Notes: generated by a model from the letters alone, not told the origin. DNA of 64,000 bases from Actinomadura litoris (GCF_009733595.1 NZ_WOFH01000004.1:124001-188000), one strand, 5' to 3'. Shown: positions 41,271 to 50,378, numbered from the stretch's first letter. Made by a program: numbers and translations.

Positions 41271-41314
41271 GGAACCGTGTCCCGTTTCGGACGATACGGA
41301 ACGCTGTCCCGTTT
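41271..41314. promoter_or_regulatory. Direct-repeat operator between AKR and TetR genes
   Basis: GGAACCGTGTCCCGTTT (41271-41287) and GGAACGCTGTCCCGTTT (41298-41314) are 17-bp direct repeats with 2 mismatches, 27 bp start to start. Each contains a partial dyad (AAACGGGAC / GTCCCGTTT). They lie 32 bp before the TetR start, the usual place for autoregulation and control of the divergent gene. Confidence 0.6.
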
Positions 41315-41345
41315 AGCAACCCCGGGCATCGGAGGGAGTGGCGCG

Positions 41346-41927
41346 GTGAACGAGGCGAGCCAGGGGGAGGCGCGCCCCAAGCGGGCCGACGCGCGGCGCA
41401 ACGAGCAGGCCCTGCTCGACGCGGCCGCCGCGGTCTTCGTCAGGTCCGGGGTGGAGGCGCCGGTGCGCGATATCGCGGCCGAGGCCGGCGTCGGAACGGC
41501 CACGATCTACCGCCATTTCCCGACCCGGTCGGATCTGATCATCGCGGTCTACCGGCACCAGGTCGACGCCTGCGCCGAGGCCGGACCCGCCCTATCGGCG
41601 GAGAACGCCTCGCCTTTTTCCGCGCTGCGGCGCTGGATCGACCGGTTCGTCGACTTCCTCGTCACCAAACACGGGCTCGCCGCCGTCCTGCAACCCGACA
41701 ACACCGGCTTCGACGCCCTGCACGCCTACTTCCTCGACCGCCTCGTGCCCGTGTGCGCCGACCTGCTCGCCGCCGCGTCCGCGTCCGGCGAGACCCGCTC
41801 CGAGGTGGGCGCCTACGAGCTGATGCGCGCCGTCGGGAACCTGTGCATCGGCGCCGGCGGCGACCCCCGCTACGACGCGCGCCGGGTCGTCGGCCTCCTC
41901 GTCACCGGGCTGCGCCACCCGGCGTGA
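41346..41927 (+). CDS. TetR-family regulator
   Basis: A 193-residue regulator. HTH at about 18-62 (RRNEQALLDAAAAVFVRSGVEAPVRDIAAEAGVGTATIYRHFPTRSDLI), then a ligand domain of the TetR_C_SHDX-like helical type (ALRRWIDRFVDFLVTKHGLAAVL). GTG at 41346 is chosen because GGAGGGAG stands 7 nt upstream. It should repress the divergent aldo/keto reductase and itself through the direct repeats. Inducer unknown. Confidence 0.87.
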   Translation: MNEASQGEARPKRADARRNEQALLDAAAAVFVRSGVEAPVRDIAAEAGVGTATIYRHFPTRSDLIIAVYRHQVDACAEAGPALSAENASPFSALRRWIDRFVDFLVTKHGLAAVLQPDNTGFDALHAYFLDRLVPVCADLLAAASASGETRSEVGAYELMRAVGNLCIGAGGDPRYDARRVVGLLVTGLRHPA

Positions 41928-42043
41928 GAGGGCCGGTTTCCGGACGCCTTCCGGACCCTTCCGAAAAGGGCCGCCCAGGGAATCCTCCGCCTTTGTGGAA
42001 CGGACCACCCGAATAGATCGACCTCAATTCCGGGCGATCTGGC

Positions 42044-42065
42044 GTCCGCAACGGGATTTGCGGAC
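42044..42065 (+). terminator. Hairpin after the tetR gene
   Basis: GTCCGCAA and TTGCGGAC are perfect arms with a 6-nt loop, 117 bp after the TetR stop. The rest of the 305-bp gap (41928-42232) is AT-richer and holds the promoter of the next gene but no gene. Confidence 0.4.
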
Positions 42066-42232
42066 CCAAAGGGCACGGAGCGGTTCGTAAAGCCAGAGCA
42101 AAAGGGCAATCGCTCGGTTGATCGGACGTGGGCGAGCGCAGAGAATCTGGGTGCGCATCACGTGGGAACCCAGCCCCACGGAGCGGCGCGGATCTCCCCG
42201 CGAACGATCTGCGGACCGAGAGAGGAGTCCCG

Positions 42233-42721
42233 ATGACCGCCGAGACCCAGCACGCGACCCACGCCGGCGCGGTGGACGCCGCACAGGAGGCCATGGGCTG
42301 CACGGCCTACTCCTGGTCGCCCGAGGTGCACGACCTCTACGGCGACCCCGAGACGATCATCCGCAAGATGGACGGCATGGACATGGAGCTCGCCGACCGG
42401 CGCATCTTCGTCCTGCTCACCGAGAGCGCGAACGGAGCCGACATCCGCTTCTTCGAGCGCGTCGGCGACGGCGAGTACGTCGTGTCGACGTGGTCGGGCG
42501 ACGCGGCGGCCGGCCTGGTCGGACGGCTCGCCGACACCATCCTCGGCAACAAGGGCGTCCACTGCGTGGGCGAGCAGGTCCGGGCGATGCTCTCGGAGTA
42601 CGACCTTGAGCCGATCGGCACCGTCCCGGCGCCCGCCAACGCGCGCGCGGCGTTCGCGCACACCGTCCGCGGCCACGGCGAGGGCACCTTCACCCGCGCC
42701 ACCGCCGCGCTCCTCTGCTGA
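42233..42721 (+). CDS. Hypothetical acidic protein
   Basis: A 162-residue soluble protein, acidic, with the C-terminus ending in Cys. It begins with a His/Ala-rich segment, then a repeated Met-rich stretch (IIRKMDGMDMELADRRIF, about 46-63) and a compact alpha/beta-like body with IRFFERVGDGEYVVSTW and DTILGNKGVHCVGEQVRAML. No family is recognised. GGAG lies 6 nt before the ATG. A clean terminator follows, so it is an independently transcribed gene. The promoter region upstream is AT-richer than average. Confidence 0.7.
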   Translation: MTAETQHATHAGAVDAAQEAMGCTAYSWSPEVHDLYGDPETIIRKMDGMDMELADRRIFVLLTESANGADIRFFERVGDGEYVVSTWSGDAAAGLVGRLADTILGNKGVHCVGEQVRAMLSEYDLEPIGTVPAPANARAAFAHTVRGHGEGTFTRATAALLC

Positions 42722-42736
42722 CACCCCGCACGGCAA

Positions 42737-42767
42737 GGCCCAGTCACCGGGCTCCGGTGGCTGGGCC
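42737..42767 (+). terminator. Hairpin terminator
   Basis: GGCCCAGTCACCGG and CCGGTGGCTGGGCC pair over 14 bp with one G-T wobble and a 3-nt loop, 16 bp after the hypothetical gene's stop. It is followed by CTCT, a weak U-like tail. Confidence 0.75.
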
Positions 42768-42814
42768 TCTGCTCGCGCCGGCCCACCGCACGCCGTACCC
42801 GGGGGAGACCGCAG

Positions 42815-44044
42815 ATGAGAGTTCGAGGGTTCTTCGGCGTGTGGCTCACCGCCGCGGGCGGGAACCTGGGCGACGGCCTCGCCCTCGCCGTCTTCCCCCT
42901 GCTGGCCACCCGCCTCACCGACGCGCCCGCCCTGGTCGCCGGGGCCACGCTCGCGCGCACCCTGCCCTACGCCGCCGCGCCCCTGGTCGCGGGCGCCCTC
43001 GTCGACCGGACGAACCGACGGCTCCTCATCCTCGGCGCCAACCTCGCCCGCGGCGCGGCGGCCCTCGCGCTGTGCGCCGCGCTGCTGACCGACCTCGGCT
43101 CGCTCGGCGCCCTGTACGCCGCCGCGTTCCTGATCGGCCTCGGCGAGACCTTCGCCGACATCGGCACGAGCGCGCTCGTCCCCGCCGTCGTCGGCCGCGA
43201 CCGCCTCGACCAGGCCAACTCCTGGCTCCAGGGCACCGAGTCGACCCTCAACGAGTTCGTCGGCCCGCCCATCGGCGGCGCGCTGATCCTCGGCGGCACG
43301 GCCCTCGCCGCCGGCGGCATCGCCGGCGCCTACCTCCTCGCCGCCGCCGGGATGCTGCTGCTGCGCGGGGCGTACCGTCCGGCGAGATCCGCGCCCGCCA
43401 CGGTGCGCGCCGACATCGCCGACGGCCTCAGGTTCCTGTGGAACCACCGCGTCATGCGCACGCTCGCGCTGATGGTGACGGTGATGGCCGCGTGCTGGAG
43501 CGCGTGGATGGCGGTGCTCGTCCTGTACGTGGTCGCGCCCGGGCCGGTCGGCCTCAACTCCGTCGGCTACGGCGCCCTGCTCAGCGCCCTGGCGGTCGGC
43601 GGTGTCGCGGGCAGCTTCCTGACCGTCCTCGTCCGGCGCGGCCTCGGCCTCCGGTGGGTCCTCGGCGGGGACGTCGTCACCAGCGTCGTCCTCCTCGGCG
43701 CGCCCGCCCTGACCGCCGACCCCTGGATCATCGGCTGCGCCACCTTCGTCGGCGGCCTCGGCAGCGGCATGTGGAATGTCACCGTCCGGACCCTGCGCCA
43801 GCGGCTCACCCCCGACGAACTGCTCGGACGCGTCGGGGGCGCGAGCCGCACGCTCGGCTGGGGCGCGGTCCCGCTCGGCGCCGCCCTCGCCGGACTCGTC
43901 GCCGAGACCACCGGCCCGCGCCTGGTCTTCGCCCTGGCCGCCGCCGGCACCGCGCTGATGATCGTCCCGGTGTTCCGCGTCCTCACGCCGTCCGCCCTGG
44001 CCGACCACGAACCCGCGCCCCGTCCGACCGCCGCCGTCGACTAG
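42815..44044 (+). CDS. MFS transporter (MFS_3/EntS-like)
   Basis: A 409-residue membrane exporter with 12 hydrophobic segments. GVWLTAAGGNLGDGLALAVFPLLATRLTDAPALVAGATLARTLPYAAAPLVAGALVDRTNRR shows the typical first helices and the D-R-x-x-R loop of the MFS_3 branch; a central basic loop lies near residues 190-205. The ATG at 42815 has GGGGGAG 7 nt upstream. Substrate unknown (siderophore- or drug-exporter like). It is followed by a VOC gene with its own leaderless promoter. Confidence 0.88.
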   Translation: MRVRGFFGVWLTAAGGNLGDGLALAVFPLLATRLTDAPALVAGATLARTLPYAAAPLVAGALVDRTNRRLLILGANLARGAAALALCAALLTDLGSLGALYAAAFLIGLGETFADIGTSALVPAVVGRDRLDQANSWLQGTESTLNEFVGPPIGGALILGGTALAAGGIAGAYLLAAAGMLLLRGAYRPARSAPATVRADIADGLRFLWNHRVMRTLALMVTVMAACWSAWMAVLVLYVVAPGPVGLNSVGYGALLSALAVGGVAGSFLTVLVRRGLGLRWVLGGDVVTSVVLLGAPALTADPWIIGCATFVGGLGSGMWNVTVRTLRQRLTPDELLGRVGGASRTLGWGAVPLGAALAGLVAETTGPRLVFALAAAGTALMIVPVFRVLTPSALADHEPAPRPTAAVD

Positions 44045-44097
44045 CCCGCCCGCTCCCGCATGACCGCCTCGTGACGCCGCCCCGTAGGATGTCGATC

Positions 44098-44472
44098 ATG
44101 GCTTCGCGTATTTCCGAGCTGGTGCTCGACTGCCGGGACCCGCAGCGTCTCGCGACGTTCTGGTGCGCGGTGCTCGACTTCGTCGTGCTCCACACCGACG
44201 AGGACGGCTCGGTGGAGATCGGACCCCGGGAGGGGTTCGGCGGTCTGCAGCCGACCCTGATCCTCAGCCCCAGCACCGACCCCAGGGTCGCCAAACTGCC
44301 GCTGCACATCGACGTGAACGCCACCGACCGCGACCAGGACGCCGAACTCGAACGCCTCCTGGCGCTGGGCGCGCGCCCGGTCGACATCGGCCAGACCGGC
44401 GAGGAGTCCTGGCACTGCCTGGCCGACCCCGAGGGCAACGAGTTCTGCCTACTCCGGGCCCGCCTGAGCTGA
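44098..44472 (+). CDS. VOC-family (glyoxalase/bleomycin-resistance fold) protein
   Basis: A 124-residue protein made of one VOC domain. SELVLDCRDPQRLATFWCAVLDF opens the first beta-alpha-beta unit, and EESWHCLADPEGNEFCLLRA holds the terminal Glu of the metal site. These small proteins bind or detoxify ligands; no substrate is evident. The ATG at 44098 (not the one 9 nt earlier) is preferred because TAGGAT is exactly 7 nt upstream, suggesting a leaderless message. Confidence 0.88.
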   Translation: MASRISELVLDCRDPQRLATFWCAVLDFVVLHTDEDGSVEIGPREGFGGLQPTLILSPSTDPRVAKLPLHIDVNATDRDQDAELERLLALGARPVDIGQTGEESWHCLADPEGNEFCLLRARLS

Positions 44473-44632
44473 GCCCGGATCGGTGGCCGGCGGCGATCCA
44501 CATCACGTGGCGCAGGCCGGAACCGAAAGTTCTTTCAGATCGGTTCGTCCGAGGTGTCGAGAAGACGGCATCGGCTCCGTCCCTGGGGCACGAGTGGCCA
44601 CCACGGCCATGTGAGCAACAGGGAGACCGACC

Positions 44633-45130
44633 ATGCACCCGAACGAGATCGCCGAGATCCTCGACCGCCCGCACAGCCGGGAACTGCTGGCCCGCGACGT
44701 GACCCGCCTGGCCTACGTCGCCCAGGACGGAACGCCGCGCTCGATCCCGATCTCGTTCACCTGGAACGGCTCCGAGATCGTCATGTGCACGACCAAGAAC
44801 GCGCCGAAGCTCCCCGCCCTGCGCAGCAATCCCGCGGTCGCCCTGACAATCGACACCGAGGTGCACCCGCCGAAGATCCTGCTGCTCCGCGGCCAGGCCG
44901 AACTGGACGTCGTCGACGGCATCCCGGACGAGTTCCTCCAGATCAACGGCTCCTACGAGATGACGCCCGAGCAGCGGGCCGCCTGGGAGGCCGAGGTCCG
45001 TTCGCTCTACGACGGCATGGTCCGGATCGTCGTGACCCCCACCTGGGTGAAGCTGATCGACTTCGAGACGACCCTCCCCAGCGCGGTCGAGGAACTCGTC
45101 CGGCAGCGGGCCGAACGTCAGAACGCCTGA
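44633..45130 (+). CDS. Pyridoxamine 5'-phosphate oxidase-family (flavin/F420-binding split-barrel) protein
   Basis: A 165-residue FMN/F420-binding split-barrel protein. VTRLAYVAQDGTPRSIPISFTWNGSEIVMCTTKNAPKLPALRSNPAVALTIDT is the family core (about 23-75). GGGAGA precedes the ATG. It is followed 24 bp later by a YciI gene; this PPOX-YciI pair is a common actinomycete arrangement, sometimes with an ECF sigma factor. The upstream gap contains GAAAG-TT-CTTTC and GGAAC/CGTC-like hexamers but no clear promoter call. Function is probably a coenzyme-F420-linked reduction or a haem/flavin binder. Confidence 0.85.
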   Translation: MHPNEIAEILDRPHSRELLARDVTRLAYVAQDGTPRSIPISFTWNGSEIVMCTTKNAPKLPALRSNPAVALTIDTEVHPPKILLLRGQAELDVVDGIPDEFLQINGSYEMTPEQRAAWEAEVRSLYDGMVRIVVTPTWVKLIDFETTLPSAVEELVRQRAERQNA

Positions 45131-45154
45131 CCGCGCACTCACAAGGGAACCCTG

Positions 45155-45562
45155 ATGAAGTATCTGATCCTGAAGCACTACCAGGGCGGTCCGCCTCCCG
45201 CCGTCGAGCACGACTCGATGGACCGGTGGACGCCGCAAGAAGTCGACGCGCACATCCAGTACATGCGCGAGTTCGGCGCCCGTCTCCAGGAGCGGGGCGA
45301 GTTCGTCGACACCCGGGCCCTGACGCCCGAAGGCACGTTCGTACGCTACGACGGCCAGGGGCGCCCACCGGTGACCGACGGCCCGTTCGCCGAGACCAAG
45401 GACCTCATCGCCGGCTGGTACATCATCGACGTGGACTCCTGGGACCGCGCACTTGAGGTGGCCGGGGAACTGTCGGCAGCCCCAGGCCCCGGCGGCGAGC
45501 CCCTCCACGAATGGCTGGAAGTCCGCCCCTTCCTGGCCGACACTCCCGCAGCCCCCAACTGA
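45155..45562 (+). CDS. YciI-family protein (DGPF domain)
   Basis: A 135-residue protein with the ferredoxin-like YciI fold. The motif TDGPFAETKDLIAGWYIIDVDSWDRALEVA (about 72-101) is the PF03795 signature including the DGPF quartet; the N-terminus MKYLILKHYQGG is typical. AAGGGAA precedes the ATG. It is co-transcribed with the PPOX gene. Members are often partners of ECF sigma factors (the 'YCII-related' type); no sigma gene is adjacent on this side. Confidence 0.9.
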   Translation: MKYLILKHYQGGPPPAVEHDSMDRWTPQEVDAHIQYMREFGARLQERGEFVDTRALTPEGTFVRYDGQGRPPVTDGPFAETKDLIAGWYIIDVDSWDRALEVAGELSAAPGPGGEPLHEWLEVRPFLADTPAAPN

Positions 45563-45580
45563 GACCGATCCCCGAAGTGC

Positions 45581-45620
45581 GCGGTGTCCTCGTCCGCCGC
45601 GAAGCCGACGAGGACACCGC
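45581..45620 (+). terminator. Hairpin after the PPOX-YciI operon
   Basis: GCGGTGTCCTCGTC (45581-45594) and GACGAGGACACCGC (45607-45620) are perfect 14-bp arms with a 12-nt loop, 19 bp after the YciI stop. A terminator is likely. Confidence 0.65.
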
Positions 45621-45650
45621 CCAGAAGGCCCCCAACACAGGTGATCGCAC

Positions 45651-45669
45651 GTCTGATCGTTGGTCAGAC
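45651..45669. promoter_or_regulatory. GTCTGA-N7-TCAGAC inverted repeat
   Basis: Perfect inverted arms at 45651-45656 and 45664-45669, in CGTCTGATC...GGTCAGACG context, at the left border of the region rich in transposon remains. The pattern is similar in design to operators and to resolvase subsites, but no matching gene lies beside it. From 45670 to 46055 I see no gene, only short frames without starts. Confidence 0.35.
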
Positions 45670-46055
45670 GACCTACCTGACACTCACCGGCTGCGCAATG
45701 CAGGGTGGGGGGAGTGAGCGGCCGTGCGCATTCGCAGTGGTCGGAGGCCAGATCGCCATCGCCTGGCTCCGCGTCGGCTCTCTCACCCCTTGGACAGGGT
45801 GTCCTACCCGGGCGTCGTCGAGGCCGGTGCCGCTCTCAGACACGGGTTGAGCAGCATGGACCAAGGGCCCTGGCCATGCGCGGACGGGGGCATCGCTGAT
45901 CGCCACCTACAGAAGGGGGAGACGCGGCCGATGAGGAGATCGACGACGCGCTCCCCGTGCGGACCAAGCGGCTGCCGGAGCTCTCGCCGCGGCGCAGCCC
46001 AAGGCTGACCGTCTCCGAGGGGCCGTCAGATTCTTCCCCGCATCCATTCGCATGC

Positions 46056-47342
46056 TCAGACTTCGATTCGTCCGGACGCGCGAACGTCGGCCCGGCCCGT
46101 GTGCAGGTAACGCGCACGGCCCTCGCCGTCGTCTCCCAGAAACGCGACGGGTCCGTGGCCAGGCTCGGCGGGCAGCAGGGAGTCGCCCCGCCAGCCGAGC
46201 AGCTCCGTGCGGTACGGCTTGTTGCCGGCCTTCACCGCGAGGCCGAGGGGGATCTGCTCCAGCCACAGCCGTCCCCGATCGTCCGGGCTCACCGTGGTCC
46301 GGCTCGTGCTCGACAGGTAGACGCCCGCGCAGCGCCTGACGTCCGGGCGCGCCGCCGGGTCGGGGACGGGTTCGGCGGGCGACTCGACGACCATGCCGAG
46401 GATCTCCTTCATCAGCGGCTTGCGGTCGCCGCCGTTGGTGAGGATCGCCACCGACACCTCGCGGCCGGGGTCGACCCGCAGGACGGCCGACTGCCCGATG
46501 GTGTTGCCGTTGTGGCCGAACACCGGGCCGCCCGGCAGGTCGTAGAGCTCCCAGCCCAGGCCCCAGGCCGTCCCCCAGCCGATGTCTGGCAGGGCGACCT
46601 GCGGCTCCCGCATGGCCCGCAGTCCCTCGTCGGCGAGATGCGCACGGGCGAAGGCCAGCAGGTCGCGGGGGGTCATGGCGAGCATCGACCCGGCGGGTGC
46701 TTCCGAGCGCGGCATCGCCCAGACCGGGACGGGGCGCCCGCCCAGGTGCCCGACCGCCGCGCGATGGAGGATCGCCTCGTACGGATCGCTCGACGCGTGC
46801 GTCATGCCCAGGGGTGTGAACAGGTGGTCGCGCATGCACCGGTCGAACGGCTCGCCCCGCACGGCCTCGACGATCCGGCCGAGGACGCAGTAGCCCGCGT
46901 TGTTGTAGGAGAACATCGCCCCGGGCTCGAAGATCTGCGGTACGTCCGCAAGCAGTTCCACATACCTCTCCAGGCAGTCGTCGCCCTTGCCCGTGTCGGT
47001 GAACAGGTCCCCCTCGAACCCGGCCGTGTGGCACAGCAGCTGCCGGACGGTCGCCTCCCGAAACCCGGGAAGGTATCTGTCCACCGGCGCGTCGAGCTCC
47101 ACCAGCCCCTCGGCGACGAGCCCCATCACCAGCGTCGCCGTCAGCACCTTGGTGACCGACCCGATCTGGAACACCGAGTCGACCGTCGCCTCCACCCCCG
47201 TCGCCGTGCTCAGCACCCCCGCCGCCGCCTCGGCGACCCGCCCCCCGGCATCGACGGCGACCGCCACCCCCGGTACCCCGTGCTCCTCCGCCAGCCCCGG
47301 CAGCCGCTCCCGCAGCCACCCCCCGATGTCATCGATCTCCAT
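46056..47342 (-). CDS. Serine hydrolase, class C beta-lactamase/penicillin-binding-protein fold
   Basis: A 428-residue beta-lactamase-fold hydrolase. SVTK (about 62-65) supplies the nucleophile Ser and Lys, YNNAGY (about 151-156) the Tyr-x-Asn, and GHNGNT (about 280-285) the third motif. A C-terminal lipocalin-like extension (about 335-428) ends the protein. No signal peptide is visible, so it is cytoplasmic or exported differently. ATG at 47342 with AAGGGG just upstream. The gene lies at the left edge of the transposon-remnant area; no operon partner. Confidence 0.9.
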   Translation of the reverse strand: MEIDDIGGWLRERLPGLAEEHGVPGVAVAVDAGGRVAEAAAGVLSTATGVEATVDSVFQIGSVTKVLTATLVMGLVAEGLVELDAPVDRYLPGFREATVRQLLCHTAGFEGDLFTDTGKGDDCLERYVELLADVPQIFEPGAMFSYNNAGYCVLGRIVEAVRGEPFDRCMRDHLFTPLGMTHASSDPYEAILHRAAVGHLGGRPVPVWAMPRSEAPAGSMLAMTPRDLLAFARAHLADEGLRAMREPQVALPDIGWGTAWGLGWELYDLPGGPVFGHNGNTIGQSAVLRVDPGREVSVAILTNGGDRKPLMKEILGMVVESPAEPVPDPAARPDVRRCAGVYLSSTSRTTVSPDDRGRLWLEQIPLGLAVKAGNKPYRTELLGWRGDSLLPAEPGHGPVAFLGDDGEGRARYLHTGRADVRASGRIEV

Positions 47343-47499
47343 TCCCCTTCACCCCACCGTAGACAGCCACGCCGACACCGAGTCTGCTCGGCGGCGTTCA
47401 GGGAACGCAGTCCGCCGGGCAGATCGGGGAGTCGGAAGAGTAGCCGCCCACCATGGCGACGTCGTGCCGCAGGAACAGCGACAGCGGAGCCGTCGCCCG

Positions 47500-47970
47500 G
47501 ACGGCGGCGACCGCGCTGATCGAGAAGGTCGAGCCCCTGCTGACCGCCGAGCTGAACGGGCTGCTGGTGCACGACGCTGCACATGCCCCCGGCTGGCGTG
47601 GCTGACCAAGCCGCCGACCGCGAGCGAGTCCGTTCCTGCGTGGCCTGGACGCTTGTCGGCTGGACGTGTCGATGATCCCAGCCGAGCGCCGCCGGTTTAC
47701 GGCCTCTGTGGGACGCCGCTCGACCGACCAGGCGATGCAGCGCCCCGACCCGCGGCGGTGATACCCGATCCTGCTGACGCCGCCGGCCCAGTCGCCGTGC
47801 TGGACGACGTCGTCACCCTGTTCGACCACGCGGTGTCGGCGCGCGAGTCGCGGACCAGATCAGGACCGACGCTGAGTTGACCGAACGGGCCAAGCAGGGG
47901 AGGCCCGGCAGCCGCTGATGACCGAGATCCCTGCCGGTGCTGACCGAACCGTCCACCGCGGGCGCGCGGC
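47500..47970 (+). pseudogene. tnpA: Degenerate Tn3-family transposase (tnpA fragment)
   Basis: In alternating frames the plus strand reads ALIEKVEPLLTAELNGLL (about 47517-47572), RLAWLTKP (47590s), FLRGLDACRLDVSMIPAERRRFTASVGRRS (47632-47722), YPILL (47763), AVLDDVVTLFDHAVSARESR (47795-47854) and RTDAELTERAKQG (47860-47900), then RQPLMTEI-LPVLTE. These are successive blocks of actinobacterial Tn3 transposases with DUF4158. At least four frameshifts and an in-frame TGA destroy it, and most of the protein is absent. The 881-bp gap 47343-48223 holds nothing else. Confidence 0.8.
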
Positions 47971-48223
47971 AGCGCGGTAGGGGCACGGAGAAGATCACGG
48001 GCCGCGCCCCCGGCCATCCGGTGCCGGATCGGCGAGCAAGTCCGACTTCACGGTACCGGCGGCCGGCACGACGACATCCCATTGAGGACCAGCCTCCTGG
48101 CCGAACCACAATGGAATGCCGCCGGACCGCGTGCTACGTGATCACATTCTCCGTGAGGTCTCTTACGTGACGCCAGGAAGGAACGGCACACTAAGAGCAC
48201 CATGTGATGGGGTGCGTGGCGTC

Positions 48224-49624
48224 CTACTTGGTGAAGACCTTGTAGTCGGTCCTGTCCCGGAGAATGCGGATCGTGGTGAACACCGTGCCGGTAGGCCCTC
48301 CGCCGCTGAGAGTGCCGTAGGCTTTGCCACCGTAGTAGAAGGGTCCGCCGCTGTCACCGCCCGCCGCAATCAGCTTCCCGGTCCGGACCTGCTTGCCCAC
48401 CGTGACGCCGTCGGTGAATTCCACGGTGAGTTCAACCGCATTGATGGTGTCGCATTTCTCATTGCTGGTCAGGCCGTAGTGGCAGACCCGGATGCCGACC
48501 CGGGGGGTGTTCTCCGAGGTCGCGTAGCGCTTCTGGGTGTGGGTGAAGTAGAAGGTCCGGGTGACGGCGTACGAACCTGCGGTGTTGATGGCGAAGTCAC
48601 CGTACTTGCCCCGGTGGTACCACACGTTGCCGACCTCGGTTCCCCCGCTGTCGTTGCCGTGGTTGCGGTAGGACTCGGTGCCCGGGCCCAGGCAGTGCTG
48701 GGCGGTGGAGGTCCGGTAGAGCGCGGGCCCGGAGACGGCCCTCTCCAGGTTGAAACCGGTGGTGCAGTTACCGTTCAGGTGCCCGCCTCCCCGAATGTAG
48801 CCGTCCATTGGTCGTGTCCGGACATCGCCGGCGATGACGACCTTCGCGCTGACTCCCTCGCCGCGGAGCGCGGGAAGCCCGTTCAGCTCCTTTTCGAGGG
48901 CGCTGTCATGCTTGACGCCGGGCTTGAGCTGCGCGCTGACGTCGATCACGCCCGACCGGGCATCGGGGCTGGCCGTGACCGCCGCGACGGCCGGGTGGTC
49001 GCTCACCTTCTGGTGCACCCGCTCGGACTCCGCCGCTATCTCGGCCTGGTTGTAACCGAGGTCACCGCTGATCGTCGTCTTCACCGGCAGTGCCTTGGCG
49101 TCCTCGACGGCCGCCGCCGGGATCTCTCCCTTGAAACCGAACCATGCCCATGAGCCGTCCTCGGCTTTGACGGCACCGGAGAAGAGGTCCGGATAGTCGG
49201 CCTCGAACTTGTCGGCGATGTCACTGAATCTGCTCTGCCAGCCCTGCGCGTCGATGGTTTCGGCCAGGTTCTTGCCGTCGTCATTGGCGATCAGGTTCAG
49301 GTCATGGATTTCCGCGGCGGTCAGATCGTCGATGGTGACCTCTGGGATGTCGACCCGCCCATCGGGTTCATCGGCCTTGGTCAGCTTGGGCGCCGCGCGG
49401 GCAACGTAGTCGTCGATCGCCTGCTTGAGGGGAATCCCCCTCTGCTCCGCGTCAGCTTTTATCTGGTCGAGGGTGGGGCGGTGGATCGGCTGCTGGTCGG
49501 CCAGCACGATCTCGGATTCGGAGGGCTCGCCGGGTAGGGCCATCGCCGACGTCATGGGCATGAGCGCGGCGGCGGTCACCGCCGCTGCGGCGAGCGTTAT
49601 GGGGACGATGGTCAAGCGACGCAT
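48224..49624 (-). CDS. Secreted trypsin-like serine protease (S1 family, alpha-lytic type)
   Basis: A 466-residue exported protease with signal peptide (residues 1-29, cut near AMA). A long pro-region (about 30-260) includes a repeat-like stretch VSDHPAVAAVTASPDARSGVIDV. The catalytic domain has His in TAQHC (about 298), Asp in GDFAI (about 337) and Ser in GGDSGGPF (about 419). GC and codon use are clearly lower and more mixed than in neighbouring genes, which supports acquisition. AAAGGAAA precedes the ATG. It is the only intact gene between Tn3 remnants. It should be self-processing and active outside the cell. Confidence 0.9.
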   Translation of the reverse strand: MRRLTIVPITLAAAAVTAAALMPMTSAMALPGEPSESEIVLADQQPIHRPTLDQIKADAEQRGIPLKQAIDDYVARAAPKLTKADEPDGRVDIPEVTIDDLTAAEIHDLNLIANDDGKNLAETIDAQGWQSRFSDIADKFEADYPDLFSGAVKAEDGSWAWFGFKGEIPAAAVEDAKALPVKTTISGDLGYNQAEIAAESERVHQKVSDHPAVAAVTASPDARSGVIDVSAQLKPGVKHDSALEKELNGLPALRGEGVSAKVVIAGDVRTRPMDGYIRGGGHLNGNCTTGFNLERAVSGPALYRTSTAQHCLGPGTESYRNHGNDSGGTEVGNVWYHRGKYGDFAINTAGSYAVTRTFYFTHTQKRYATSENTPRVGIRVCHYGLTSNEKCDTINAVELTVEFTDGVTVGKQVRTGKLIAAGGDSGGPFYYGGKAYGTLSGGGPTGTVFTTIRILRDRTDYKVFTK

Positions 49625-50139
49625 GCTCGGTATTTCCTTTCGAGGGGGCCGGGAGGATGAGATCGAGAGGGGAAACGGACGGGATTGGGGGCCCGGCGCG
49701 CACGAGATATGGCCGGTGATGCCGATGCGCGAGCGCCCGCCGCGCGAGCAGTGTTGTCGTCAGGTGTTCATCGCCACCGTTCTGCTGGATCGTCGGACTC
49801 GGGGTTGGAGTCGAGGCAGGCGAACGCCACCACGACCGCCGCCAATGCAAACGATCTTGCTCTAGATGATCTTGGCAAGCCATCGCGGGAAAAACAAGGG
49901 GATGATCATGAACGAGGCCCCTGCGAATGACCGCGCGCGGTTCTGGAGCGTCCCGGACGAGCTGCCAGCCCGGGCTCGCGAAGCGGTACCGGAGGTGGGC
50001 CGGCGTGCAGCTTCACTGGCCGGCCCTGGGCATGGTCGGGGGCCCGGCACTCCTTGCGGCTCCCGGACTAGTGATCGGTTGAGCCCCACCCGGCCGCGCG
50101 CAGACCTGGCAGCGGTGCTTCGGCCAGAAGCCGAGGTCC

Positions 50140-50345
50140 CCGTCCGGCATCGCCCGCCTGATCGGCGGCCGCACCGGCGGTCCGCTGTTCTTGGCCGACC
50201 GGCGGCCTGCCCCGGCCAGCGCACGCGCGGCCGCCGGCCTGTGCCCACCCGCTGGCCAGCGCCGACTGGCGTAAGGGCGCGCGGAGTGCCTGTTCCAGCA
50301 GGACACCGAACAGCGCGACCCGCACCGGAGCGGATGCACACTCCA
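50140..50345 (+). pseudogene. Fragment of a tyrosine recombinase (integrase)
   Basis: In the plus strand IARLIGGRTGGPLFLADRRPAPARARAAAGLCP, then a TAA, then AECLFQQDTEQRDPHRSGCTLHRLRHP reproduce the C-terminal catalytic part of actinobacterial phage-type integrases (TLHxLRH with His and Arg). The nucleophile Tyr region and the rest are gone. The stretch 49625-50139 before it contains the protease promoter area and a short frame MNEAPANDRARFWSVPDELPAR with AAGGGG upstream that may be the head of another lost gene. Confidence 0.6.
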
Positions 50346-50378
50346 CCGGCTCCGACACCCGCGCGCCCGCAACCACCG

